Assembly: GCA_949319575.1 (NCBI GenBank)
Contig: CASGHD010000050.1
Coordinates: forward strand, 1 to 36,150
Reading direction: 5' to 3'
DNA from: an uncultured Anaerolineales bacterium
GTDB taxonomy: Bacteria > Chloroflexota > Anaerolineae > Anaerolineales > Villigracilaceae
DNA length: 36,150 nt
Below, piece by piece: positions 29,256 through 36,150 of this stretch (its first letter is position 1; every line of letters begins with the position of its first letter). Below the pieces are notes generated by a model. That model searched no databases, had not been told where the DNA came from, and saw only the letters and a list, made by a program, of their open reading frames with translations. The translations under genes and the position numbers were made by a program.

Positions 29256-30296
29256 TTAGTAGTAAATCCGCACGAGCGTGCCAAAGCCGCGATTATAGGT
29301 TTTACCGATCTGATGATCTGGCTTTGCCCAACGGAACAACCACTTCGCTTCCTCGGTGCGCATGTTGATACAGCCGCGACTCATTGGCACGCCATAGTTT
29401 TCATGCCAGTAAGTGCCATGGAACGCATGACCTTTGTCGGTAAAGAAACATGTCCAAGGCACGCCGGGGAGTTCATAGTCGGTGAAATCGGCGAAGAGGT
29501 TGCCGTTGCCCATATGTTTGTTGGGCATTTTATCCATGATACGGAATTCACCAGCGGGTGTTTTGGTGGGGATGCCATTCGCGTCGCGTGCGCCGTTGGG
29601 GATGCCAGAACAAATACTAGTCTTCAATATCTGTTTGTCGTATTCAAATGCCATCAGGGTTTGGGTGGTCAGGTTCACTTCGATACGCTTGTGCTCAACG
29701 GGGGTTTCCGGCGTGATCGGCGCCAATTCCTCCAGCGGTATGGGCTTCAGGTGCTTCGCGTCTACGTAGTACGGGAAGCCTGTCAGATCGTCATAGATTC
29801 GATACCAAAGATCGCCGGTTGGACCCGGCTCAATGGCTTCGATCCAATGAACGGAGCCGTAGTAAAGTCGGAATCCCAGCTGTTGCCAGCCAAACGCCTG
29901 ACTCGTGCGCCATGGCTGGGAATATGGGACTGTGACTTCAGCCAGCCGCGGCGCGCCTTCCTCCATGGAAAGGAGTGTTTTGTTGAATAAAACCTTGACT
30001 TTTTGAAGCCTCGCCCGGTGAATATAGCCACCCCATACGCGATACCAGACCGGGTTATGTTCGGGTTCCCTGGCGATCACCTCGCCAAGACTGTGAAGTA
30101 ATTCATCTCGATACCACGTGGAAACGATCGAGCTTTCATCGCTGGGTTTTGAATACACGCTGACGGAGGTGGTTGCAACGCGGATCAGGTTGCTGTCGTC
30201 GAAGTCGAACAGCCCGCCAAGCGCGGGAGAGAATGCGAAAGCGCTGAGGCTCGCGCCGCTGAGTTTGAGGAAATCGCGCCGTGAAATTTTTTGCAT
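29256..30296 (-). CDS. Tat-exported L,D-transpeptidase (YkuD domain), paralogue
   Basis: A 346-residue protein with signal SRRDFLKLSGASLSAFAF. An SH3-like N-terminal part (VSVYSKPSDESSIVSTWYRDE) leads to a YkuD domain from HKRIEVNLTTQTLMAFEYD. The catalytic motif is FHGTYWHENYGVPMSRGCINM with C309. Layout matches the protein at 14966-16132, but sequence similarity is moderate, so the duplication is old. Downstream neighbour is a DNA methyltransferase. Confidence 0.95.
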   Translation of the reverse strand: MQKISRRDFLKLSGASLSAFAFSPALGGLFDFDDSNLIRVATTSVSVYSKPSDESSIVSTWYRDELLHSLGEVIAREPEHNPVWYRVWGGYIHRARLQKVKVLFNKTLLSMEEGAPRLAEVTVPYSQPWRTSQAFGWQQLGFRLYYGSVHWIEAIEPGPTGDLWYRIYDDLTGFPYYVDAKHLKPIPLEELAPITPETPVEHKRIEVNLTTQTLMAFEYDKQILKTSICSGIPNGARDANGIPTKTPAGEFRIMDKMPNKHMGNGNLFADFTDYELPGVPWTCFFTDKGHAFHGTYWHENYGVPMSRGCINMRTEEAKWLFRWAKPDHQIGKTYNRGFGTLVRIYY

Positions 30297-30410
30297 GTAA
30301 AAATTTTAATCGAAAACGCTTGTTTTTAAAAACCTCTTATTAAATTTTCAGGTCAGCTAGCGCGAGCGGCTTTGTCTTTGACGGGCTCGGGGAGACCACC
30401 CTTACGAGAC

Positions 30411-30440
30411 AAAAAACCGCCCTCCAGGGGTGGAGGGCGG
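30411..30440 (-). terminator. intrinsic terminator after the SWIM gene
   Basis: Perfect 10-bp G/C stem (30417-30426 with 30431-30440), four-base loop, and six T on the minus strand. It lies 25 bp after the stop at 30465. Confidence 0.93.
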
Positions 30441-30464
30441 CAGGGTTGTGGGATCAGGCGGAAA

Positions 30465-30707
30465 TCAGGATTCGACCGTTTCCGGCGCCATATCCTTCAA
30501 CAGGATTTCGAGCGCCATCGTGTGGGCGCATCGGTGATGGGTGACGAAAAATTCGCAATCGCAGGAATACGTGCCGCCGTCAAATTTCACAAAGTGATTG
30601 TTATTGTCGCCGTGAAAAGTCACTTCAAATTTGTTGAAGAGGAACCGTTGGCGCTCCTCAGCGTACCTGAGCGCTTTCTCGCGTTTGCCGATCATTCCAT
30701 AGTCCAT
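30465..30707 (-). CDS. small SWIM-type zinc-finger protein
   Basis: An 80-residue protein with a SWIM zinc finger C49-x-C51-x8-C60-x-H62 in YSCDCEFFVTHHRCAHTMALE. SWIM fingers bind DNA or proteins and are usually part of larger proteins; here it is nearly the whole product, with a basic N-terminal helix (KREKALRYAEERQRFLFNKF). AAAGGAG lies 6 bases before the ATG. It has its own terminator and is separated from the MFS gene by another. Confidence 0.88.
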   Translation of the reverse strand: MDYGMIGKREKALRYAEERQRFLFNKFEVTFHGDNNNHFVKFDGGTYSCDCEFFVTHHRCAHTMALEILLKDMAPETVES

Positions 30708-30737
30708 TTTTATCTCCTTTCAGGGTTTGAAATTTGA

Positions 30738-30770
30738 AATAAAAAAGCACGCGAACACGTCGCGTGCTTT
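30738..30770 (-). terminator. intrinsic terminator after the MFS gene
   Basis: Perfect 11-bp stem (30744-30754 with 30760-30770), five-base loop, then a T-rich tract on the minus strand (complement of 30738-30746). Confidence 0.85.
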
Positions 30771-30909
30771 CGGTTGATCTTTTTTGCCTCGCAAACATCT
30801 GCTCGCATAGGGCATTTACCTCGTTACCCGCAGTATAGCCCTATTCAAAATGTAAGTCAACACCTAAATGGTTGATTTGGCAAATCGTATAGGAATCGCA
30901 AGGTAGCCG

Positions 30910-32160
30910 TCAGTCTGCTGGCGCAACGGCAAGGGAATGTGGCTCGTCGCCGTTATACGAAATAAGTTGGGGCCACTTCCAAAGGATGAGCGCCATGCCC
31001 GCGATGCACCCGATGCCCCCGCTGACAATGGCAAACGGGACGCCAAACAAGGATGCAACAACGCCCGCTTCGACCTCCCCTAACTGGGGACCGCCCATGA
31101 AGAAAATCTGATTCACGCTCGTCATCCTGCCTCGGATGTGGTCTGGGGTTTGGAGTTGACGGATGGTGTTGCGGATCACTGTGCTGACCGTGTCCCCTGC
31201 CCCGATGAACAACAACGCGACCATCGCAGGGACGAAGGTTTTGCTCAACCCGAACCAAACCGTCGCCAGCCCAAATAGGGAGACTGCGGCGATGAACAAA
31301 GGTCCCTGCCTGCGTAGTTCTTTGAACTGGGAAACGATGATGCCAGCCACAACAGAACCGACCGCTTGGGATGAAACAAGCCAGGCATAACCGGTCTTGC
31401 CCACAGACAAGATGTCGCGGGCGACAATGGGTAGCATTGTGTTCGCTGAGGCGAAAAAAGTGGCAACGAAATCCATCATCATCGTGGAGAGGATCAATGG
31501 GCGGGAGAAGATGAATTTCACGCCATCCAACATCGACCGCGCATTGACGCCGCCCGCGCGATTCAGATCCTGTTGGACGTTGCCCATCAAAATCAGGGCG
31601 AGAATTACAGCGAGGAAGGAGATCGAATTGAACAGGTAGGCAAACCCCTGCCCGCCTTCAGGAATCACGCCAAATAACAACGGCCCGACAATCGCTCCGG
31701 AATTAAATGCCACCGAACTCATGCTGAACGCCGAGGGCAAATGTTCGCGAGAAACCAAGTTGGGCACCATTGCCTGCCGGGCAGGCAAATCGAACGCCAT
31801 CGTTGCGGCTTGGATGGCTGTCAGCAGATAGATATGCCAAATCGTAATTTGGTTTGTAAATGTGAGGTAGGCAAGCGCCGCCGCCTGCAATGCCGCCACC
31901 GACTGGGTTAGGAATAATATTTTTCGGCGGTTGAAGTTATCTGCCACCGCGCCGCCGATGATTGAAAATACTATCACAGGCAGGATGCGCGCCAAGCCGA
32001 TGCCCCCCAGCGCCAGCGGATCAGGCTCGCCGGTCAATTCACGGACGTGCCAGTGGATCGCCGCAAACTGCATTTGGGAGCCTGCCACAGAGATCAGCAA
32101 CCCCAGCCACAAGTAAAAATATTTTCGATGAGTTAACGCGGGTGGAAGATAGAACTTCAT
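30910..32160 (-). CDS. MFS transporter, EntS/multidrug-exporter-like
   Basis: A 416-residue protein with about 12 membrane segments. GGAVADNFNRRKIL after helix 2 is MFS motif A; DLPARQAMVPNLVSREHLPSAF and TPDHIRGRMTSVNQIFFMG are typical of the EntS-like exporter family. Substrate unknown. The start at 32160 overlaps the nadE stop (ATGA), and a longer frame is rejected as it shadows nadE. It is last in the nitrilase-vapBC-nadE unit. Confidence 0.92.
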   Translation of the reverse strand: MKFYLPPALTHRKYFYLWLGLLISVAGSQMQFAAIHWHVRELTGEPDPLALGGIGLARILPVIVFSIIGGAVADNFNRRKILFLTQSVAALQAAALAYLTFTNQITIWHIYLLTAIQAATMAFDLPARQAMVPNLVSREHLPSAFSMSSVAFNSGAIVGPLLFGVIPEGGQGFAYLFNSISFLAVILALILMGNVQQDLNRAGGVNARSMLDGVKFIFSRPLILSTMMMDFVATFFASANTMLPIVARDILSVGKTGYAWLVSSQAVGSVVAGIIVSQFKELRRQGPLFIAAVSLFGLATVWFGLSKTFVPAMVALLFIGAGDTVSTVIRNTIRQLQTPDHIRGRMTSVNQIFFMGGPQLGEVEAGVVASLFGVPFAIVSGGIGCIAGMALILWKWPQLISYNGDEPHSLAVAPAD

Positions 32161-32978
32161 GTGCCCCAATCCCGCAGGTATAAAAAGTCGTAACCGATCG
32201 TGCGGTTGCTTAATTTTGCAATCGGCGGCTGCATCCGCTTGTATTGCATCCGTTGGATGCGCTTCACGATTTGGCTTACAAATTTCTCGTCGAAGCCCGC
32301 ATCCACACATTCCTTCGGGCTGTAGCGTTGATCGACGAGAAGATATAACAATCGATCCGCTTCTTCATAGGTGAAGCCGAGTTCACCCTCGTCAGTTTGA
32401 CCATCCCACAAATCGGCGGAGGGAGCCTTGTCAACGATTGGCGCGGGGATGTTCAACGCGCGCGACAACTGCCTGATCTGTGTCTTGTATAAGTCGCCAA
32501 TCGGGTTCATCGCCGACGCGGCGTCGCCGAACTGCGTGCTATAACCAAGCAGGATTTCGGTCTTGTTGCTCGTGCCGATGACCAATCCCTTGAACACTTC
32601 GGACTGGTCGTATAAGACGATCATCCGCTCGCGCGCCATGATGTTGCCTTTGCGAAGTTTTGTGATTTCTTTATCCTTCGCAAACAAAGGGTCAACCATT
32701 TCTGTGATTTCAATGGTCTTACTAGGAATTTCCAACTGTTCGATCAATAACTCAGCGTGAGCCAGCGAGTCGGGGTTGGATGATTTATAGGGCATCCGCA
32801 CTGCCAACACGTTCTCACGTCCCAGCGCTTCGACGGCAAGGACACACGATAACGCCGAATCGATTCCACCGGATAAGCCAACCACCGCGCGAGAGAATCC
32901 CACGCGAGTCACTTCGCTTTTGATGAAGCCGGTCAGAATTTGGCGAGCGACATCGGTGTTGATGTTCAGGTCAATCAT
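32157..32978 (-). CDS. nadE: NAD synthetase, synthetase domain
   Basis: A 273-residue enzyme that amidates deamido-NAD to NAD in the cytosol. The N-type PP-loop SGGIDS is at 36-41; GTSNKTEILLGY, STQFGDAASAMNPIGDL and PSADLWDGQTDEGELGF are family marks. It has only the synthetase domain, like ammonia-dependent enzymes. The start ATG overlaps the vapC stop (ATGA). A nitrilase with NAD-synthetase-glutaminase features lies just upstream of the toxin-antitoxin pair. Confidence 0.97.
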   Translation of the reverse strand: MIDLNINTDVARQILTGFIKSEVTRVGFSRAVVGLSGGIDSALSCVLAVEALGRENVLAVRMPYKSSNPDSLAHAELLIEQLEIPSKTIEITEMVDPLFAKDKEITKLRKGNIMARERMIVLYDQSEVFKGLVIGTSNKTEILLGYSTQFGDAASAMNPIGDLYKTQIRQLSRALNIPAPIVDKAPSADLWDGQTDEGELGFTYEEADRLLYLLVDQRYSPKECVDAGFDEKFVSQIVKRIQRMQYKRMQPPIAKLSNRTIGYDFLYLRDWGT

Positions 32979-33367
32979 GTTTTATAAGGGAGGGCTTCCA
33001 TTTCCACCTGCCCCGCCAGTTCGTCATACTCAGGATCTTTGTGGACCAGTATTGCCCCCTGTTGAATTGCAATCGCGGCAATCATAGAATCGGCAAAAGA
33101 TATCCGATTCGCCGCCTTCAATCTCGCCGCAGTCAACGTGGTCTGCTCGTCAAACTGCCAGAAAGCTGGATAACGCCTGAACGCAGCGTATCGTTCGTCT
33201 GCCACTGTTTGACCTTGTTCCTGTAAACTGATGTAGTACAGTTTCATCAAAGAGATGAATGGCAAAATTACCTCCTCAGCAGTAAGGACATCTTCCACCC
33301 TATCGGAACCCTCTTCCGCTTCGAGATAAGCCATTAACGCCGATGTATCAAGAACGTACTTTTTCAT
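32975..33367 (-). CDS. vapC: PIN-domain toxin (VapC family)
   Basis: A 130-residue PIN-domain RNase. D7 in YVLDTSALMAYL, D93 in SFADSMIAA and D111 in VHKDPEY occupy active-site positions, but the usual Glu in the second helix is K42 (ISLMKLYY), one base change from Glu. That may weaken metal binding and activity. It overlaps vapB by 20 bp upstream and nadE by 4 bp downstream. Confidence 0.92.
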   Translation of the reverse strand: MKKYVLDTSALMAYLEAEEGSDRVEDVLTAEEVILPFISLMKLYYISLQEQGQTVADERYAAFRRYPAFWQFDEQTTLTAARLKAANRISFADSMIAAIAIQQGAILVHKDPEYDELAGQVEMEALPYKT

Positions 33368-33587
33368 ACTTGTATTCCGCCCTGCGCTCGGCGAGTAACC
33401 GTTCTGTCAATTTATGTCCCTTGCCAGAACCTTTTAACGCTTTCACCGGCTCAGCAGGAAGAAATACCACTCGAATTGTCTTTCCGTCATCAATCCAAGC
33501 CAAAGTATCTCCCTCTTTCAGTTTATATCGTTTTCGAATTTCCGCCGGAACGGCAGTTTGCCCGCGTTTCGTAAGCGTAGTTTCCAT
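33348..33587 (-). CDS. vapB: AbrB/SpoVT-type antitoxin (VapB)
   Basis: A 79-residue protein with a swapped-hairpin AbrB domain: TTLTKRGQTAVPAEIRKRYKLKEGDTLAWI. The C-terminal KGHKLTERLLAERRAEYKYE helix is the expected toxin-binding tail. GAGG lies 8 bases before the ATG. Such proteins repress their own operon, which here would include nadE. Confidence 0.93.
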   Translation of the reverse strand: METTLTKRGQTAVPAEIRKRYKLKEGDTLAWIDDGKTIRVVFLPAEPVKALKGSGKGHKLTERLLAERRAEYKYEKVRS

Positions 33588-33641
33588 AATTAACCTCGAT
33601 AGCGATTATACAAGGTGTATTCGGGTTTTACAAATTCAAGT

Positions 33642-34490
33642 TCATTTTTGCAGGATTCTCTGTAACTCTGAAACAGTCAGGTTTGTGCGTTCATCGCGCA
33701 GAAGCGGCAGGCGCGCTCGCGTGCGGCGCAATTGATTGAGGTCAAGTTCGCGTACGATCAGCGCTTCTTCAAAGTATGGACCTTGCGCGAGTAATTCGCC
33801 GTTCGGGTCGTTGATGGTCGCTCCGCCCCAAAACAGCAATCCATCCTCAAAGCCGACGCGGTTGCAATGCGCGACGAATGAAGTGAACATGCTGGCGTAG
33901 GCTTTACTCACACGTTCCACCCAGCGCGCAGACTCGAGTTTTTCATTATCGTTCAAGCCGCGACCGGGCGAGGCGGAGGTAAACAACATCACGTCCGCGC
34001 CGTCGAGCCAGAGCAAATACGGGGGCGAGGCGTGCCAGAAATCTTCGCAAATCAACATGCCGACCCGTCCGAATCGCGTATCGAAGGCGCGCACAGCATC
34101 CCCCCAGGCAAAGAAGCGTCCTTCGTCGAAGAGACCATAGGTTGGAAGATACACTTTATGGTGGACGTGAATCACGCGTCCGCCGGAGAGATACGCGGAG
34201 GCGATGAAAAAACGATGGCGGGAATCCTCGTCAACAAAACCGATCACAAGATCGAGGTCGTTCGACGCCTTGAGGAGATGCTTGAAGACTGGGTCGTCGT
34301 CGGTTGGGCAATGGGCAACCGAGGCGACCAGATCCTGCAAAACATACCCGGTCAGCGAAAGTTCGGGGAAGACAAGGATGTCGGCTTTTTGTTCTTTTGC
34401 CTGTTTAATAAAATCGAGGTGCTTTTCAAGATTCGCTTCGACATCCCCCAGTTTGGTAGCGATTTGGGCAAGCGCGAGGTTGAGTTTCAT
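33642..34490 (-). CDS. nitrilase-family amidohydrolase, likely NAD synthetase glutaminase
   Basis: A 282-residue carbon-nitrogen hydrolase. The Glu-Lys-Cys triad is E43 (FPELSLTGY), K112 (HHKVYLPTYGLFDEGRFF) and C148 (LICEDFWH). The block KVYLPTYGLFDEGRFF and ICEDFW are close to those of the glutaminase domain of fused glutamine-dependent NAD synthetases. With NadE (273 aa) the sum is 555 residues, close to a fused enzyme. A role as ammonia donor to NadE is inference; an independent amidase is the alternative. Confidence 0.9.
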   Translation of the reverse strand: MKLNLALAQIATKLGDVEANLEKHLDFIKQAKEQKADILVFPELSLTGYVLQDLVASVAHCPTDDDPVFKHLLKASNDLDLVIGFVDEDSRHRFFIASAYLSGGRVIHVHHKVYLPTYGLFDEGRFFAWGDAVRAFDTRFGRVGMLICEDFWHASPPYLLWLDGADVMLFTSASPGRGLNDNEKLESARWVERVSKAYASMFTSFVAHCNRVGFEDGLLFWGGATINDPNGELLAQGPYFEEALIVRELDLNQLRRTRARLPLLRDERTNLTVSELQRILQK

Positions 34491-34516
34491 TGCGGGAATC
34501 TTACCACTAGAAATTA

Positions 34517-34549
34517 AGACCTAACAGGTTTCTGAAACCTGTTAGGTCT
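34517..34549. repeat. AGACCT-family palindrome after tRNA-Ser
   Basis: Perfect 15-bp arms (34517-34531, 34535-34549) around CTG. On the minus strand it follows the tRNA by 7 bases; the downstream T content is weak (TAATTT), so termination is uncertain. Confidence 0.85.
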
Positions 34550-34555
34550 AGGTAG

Positions 34556-34642
34556 CGGGAAGGGAGGGATTCGAACCCTCGGTGGACCGGAGCCCACAAC
34601 AGTTTTCGAGACTGTCCCATTCAACCACTCTGGCACCTTCCC
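34556..34642 (-). tRNA. tRNA-Ser (CGA)
   Basis: An 87-nt class II tRNA. The acceptor stem GGGAAGG/CCTTCCC is perfect with G73, the anticodon loop is CTCGAAA (anticodon CGA), and the long variable arm and T-arm GAGGG-TTCGAAT-CCCTC are intact. CCA not encoded. A TATAAT at 34661-34666 (minus) may be its -10. Confidence 0.96.
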
Positions 34643-34668
34643 ATATTTCTTGCGGCGGAGATTATAAC

Positions 34669-36063
34669 TTATAAATCGGCGCTGTCGTGCAGGTCGGGGT
34701 AATAAACTTCGTGCATCCCTTGCTTTGAAAGTATGTCCATGAAAGGCACAGCGGATTTTTCCTCGCCATGCACAAGGAAAATCTTTTTCGCTGTCTTCTT
34801 CACTGTGGTTGCATATTTCACCAACAAATCCTGCCCTGCGTGACCGGACAATCCGCCGATCGTCGCCACTTCGGCATTGACTGAATACGGCTCGCCAAAA
34901 ATTTTGATCTGCTTCTCCCGATCAGCGATTCGGCGACCCAACGTATACGGAGCCTGCCACGAGACGATGCACACGGTATTTTTGGGGTCTTCGATATTGT
35001 TGCGAAGATGATGCAAGATGCGCCCGGTCTCTGCCATACCCGAAGCGGAGATGATCACCATCGGATCGGTTCGTTTATTCAATGCCTTCGATTCCTCCAC
35101 CGAGCGGGTGTAGGTCAGCATCTCGAAATTGAGCGCGGGATGTCGCGCTTCTTCGACAAACTTGCGCGTCTCCGAGTCGAAAACTTCCGGGTGACGCATG
35201 AATACTTCCGAGGCATTTACCGCCAGCGGACTGTCCACAAAGACCGGCACGCGCGGCACGTCGCCGTCTTGCATCATCATGTTCAGGTTATAAACAAGTT
35301 CCTGTGTGCGCCCCACTGCGAACGCCGGGATGATCACTTTACCGCCGCGCTTGATCGTCCGCTTGACCACGTCGCGGAATTCCTCGAACGCGGCGGACGG
35401 GTCGTTATGTTTCTTGTCGCCGTAGGTACATTCCATCAATAAATAATCCACCGGATCAGGCATGACAGGGTCGCGCAATAACGGAAGACCGAATCGCCCA
35501 ATATCGCCGGAAAACCAGAAGCGAATTTTCTTTCCCTTTTCCTCGATCTCCAGAGAAATTGCGGCAGAGCCAAGGATGTGTCCCGCCTCCACAAATTTCG
35601 CAACCACGCCGGGAATCGGCTCGAACGGCTCGCCGTACTTCACGCCGCGAAAAAGATCAGCCGCGTGTTGCGCGTCCACTTCGGTATAGAGCGGCTCGAT
35701 CAACGGCTTGCCGCGCTCTGAATTTTTTCTGTTCACAAACTCCGCGTCCGATTCTTGGATGCGCCCCGAATCCGCCATCATCAATGTCCCCAAGTCAACG
35801 GTTGCGAGAGTCGCGTAGATCGGTCCCTCGTAACCATTCTTCACCAGATTGGGCAGGTTGCCGCAATGATCAATGTGCGCGTGAGACAGAATCACCGCAT
35901 CCACCGTGCGCGGATCGTATGCGAAATTCAAATTACGCGAGTACGACTCATCCCTCCGCCCTTGATACAGCCCGCAATCGAGAAGGAGGCGATGCCCGTT
36001 GATCTCCAACAAATGCTGGCTTCCCGTCACCGTATGCGCCGCGCCATGAAAATGAATTTGCAT
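34669..36063 (-). CDS. metallo-beta-lactamase/beta-CASP ribonuclease
   Basis: A 464-residue RNA-processing nuclease of the beta-CASP family. Zinc-binding HAHIDHCG (61-68) follows the N-terminal GAAHTVTGS block; further ligands are in GHILGSA and FSGDIGR. The beta-CASP part has PAFAVGRTQE, SPLAV and a final GLSGHAGQ and LVHGEE, giving the His of motif C. Length matches the bacterial YSH1-like group. GGAGG lies 6 bases upstream, inside the 3' end of the previous gene. Confidence 0.95.
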   Translation of the reverse strand: MQIHFHGAAHTVTGSQHLLEINGHRLLLDCGLYQGRRDESYSRNLNFAYDPRTVDAVILSHAHIDHCGNLPNLVKNGYEGPIYATLATVDLGTLMMADSGRIQESDAEFVNRKNSERGKPLIEPLYTEVDAQHAADLFRGVKYGEPFEPIPGVVAKFVEAGHILGSAAISLEIEEKGKKIRFWFSGDIGRFGLPLLRDPVMPDPVDYLLMECTYGDKKHNDPSAAFEEFRDVVKRTIKRGGKVIIPAFAVGRTQELVYNLNMMMQDGDVPRVPVFVDSPLAVNASEVFMRHPEVFDSETRKFVEEARHPALNFEMLTYTRSVEESKALNKRTDPMVIISASGMAETGRILHHLRNNIEDPKNTVCIVSWQAPYTLGRRIADREKQIKIFGEPYSVNAEVATIGGLSGHAGQDLLVKYATTVKKTAKKIFLVHGEEKSAVPFMDILSKQGMHEVYYPDLHDSADL

Positions 36064-36064
36064 T

Positions 36065-36150
36065 TCAGCCTCCGAACAATCCTAAAATTTGCGAGCCGTA
36101 CATTTGGAATCGCCGCGGTGAATCCTTCATCGCCTCTTCGAGTTCGCCCA
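36065..36150 (-). CDS. 3' end of an unidentified gene
   Basis: The last 27 or so codons of a frame that enters from the right edge, ending ELEEAMKDSPRRF and QILGLFGG before TGA, 1 bp from the beta-CASP start codon. Too short to assign. It supplies the GGAGG for the next gene, so the two are probably in one operon. Confidence 0.6.
   Translation of the reverse strand, partial: GELEEAMKDSPRRFQMYGSQILGLFGG

Noticed and set aside
33642-34490. plain nitrilase forming nitrile-derived acids
   Set aside because: The Lys-block KVYLPTYGLFDE and ICEDFW match NAD synthetase glutaminase domains better than plant-type nitrilases, and nadE is close.

Overview
The window looks like a chromosomal segment of a Chloroflexota bacterium, most likely an anaerolinean. 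This is an inference from gene content and style: two Tat-exported YkuD L,D-transpeptidases with the same RRDFLKLSGA signal, lipoproteins with Pro/Thr-rich spacers and an NBR1-type FW domain, a fused thioredoxin-like/DUF2085 membrane protein, GC-rich coding sequence, and many dispersed palindromic repeats. No rRNA, phage structural gene or CRISPR array is visible.

Left part (1-8551, mostly plus strand): a minus-strand helical protein of unknown function, then a UvrD-fold protein with intact Walker A but altered motif II (978-3056), a secreted lipoprotein, a GxxExxY PD-(D/E)XK protein (4268-4690), a 62-bp tandem array (4700-5151) that stops 3 bp before a canonical UvrD/PcrA-like helicase (5155-7686), and a Vsr/DUF559-like nuclease (7730-8551). 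Neither helicase has its own nuclease domain, yet two nuclease-fold genes lie beside them. This is the best candidate here for an undescribed DNA-processing or defence system, resembling a dismantled AddAB. Both helicase genes carry palindromic or simple repeats translated in frame.

Middle (8552-21921, minus strand): a 155-bp MITE-like element with an 8-bp target duplication; the yggS-yggT-yggU cluster ending at a strong terminator; an IS3-family element; a 184-bp MITE inserted inside an older repeat unit; a four-gene block (L,D-transpeptidase, ccdA, DUF2085 protein, pgeF); a tightly overlapping block of two patatin phospholipases, a small membrane protein and an esterase; an NBR1-domain lipoprotein; and a class V aminotransferase overlapping a lipoprotein gene.

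Right part (22151-36150): an MFS transporter, smpB and a gene of unknown function; a divergent HxlR regulator / NAD(P)-binding oxidoreductase / cupin module; the second copy of the MITE; initiator tRNA-Met; an orphan response regulator with no phosphorylatable Asp and a perfect 19-bp hairpin in its coding sequence; a beta-class DNA methyltransferase downstream of the second L,D-transpeptidase; a SWIM-finger protein; a second MFS transporter; and an apparently split glutamine-dependent NAD synthetase (nitrilase-type glutaminase plus NadE) with a VapBC module wedged between the halves. tRNA-Ser(CGA) and a beta-CASP ribonuclease close the window.

The recurring theme is small mobile palindromes. 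Two element families can be shown to be mobile from target duplications, and several other palindromes sit inside reading frames or act as terminators.
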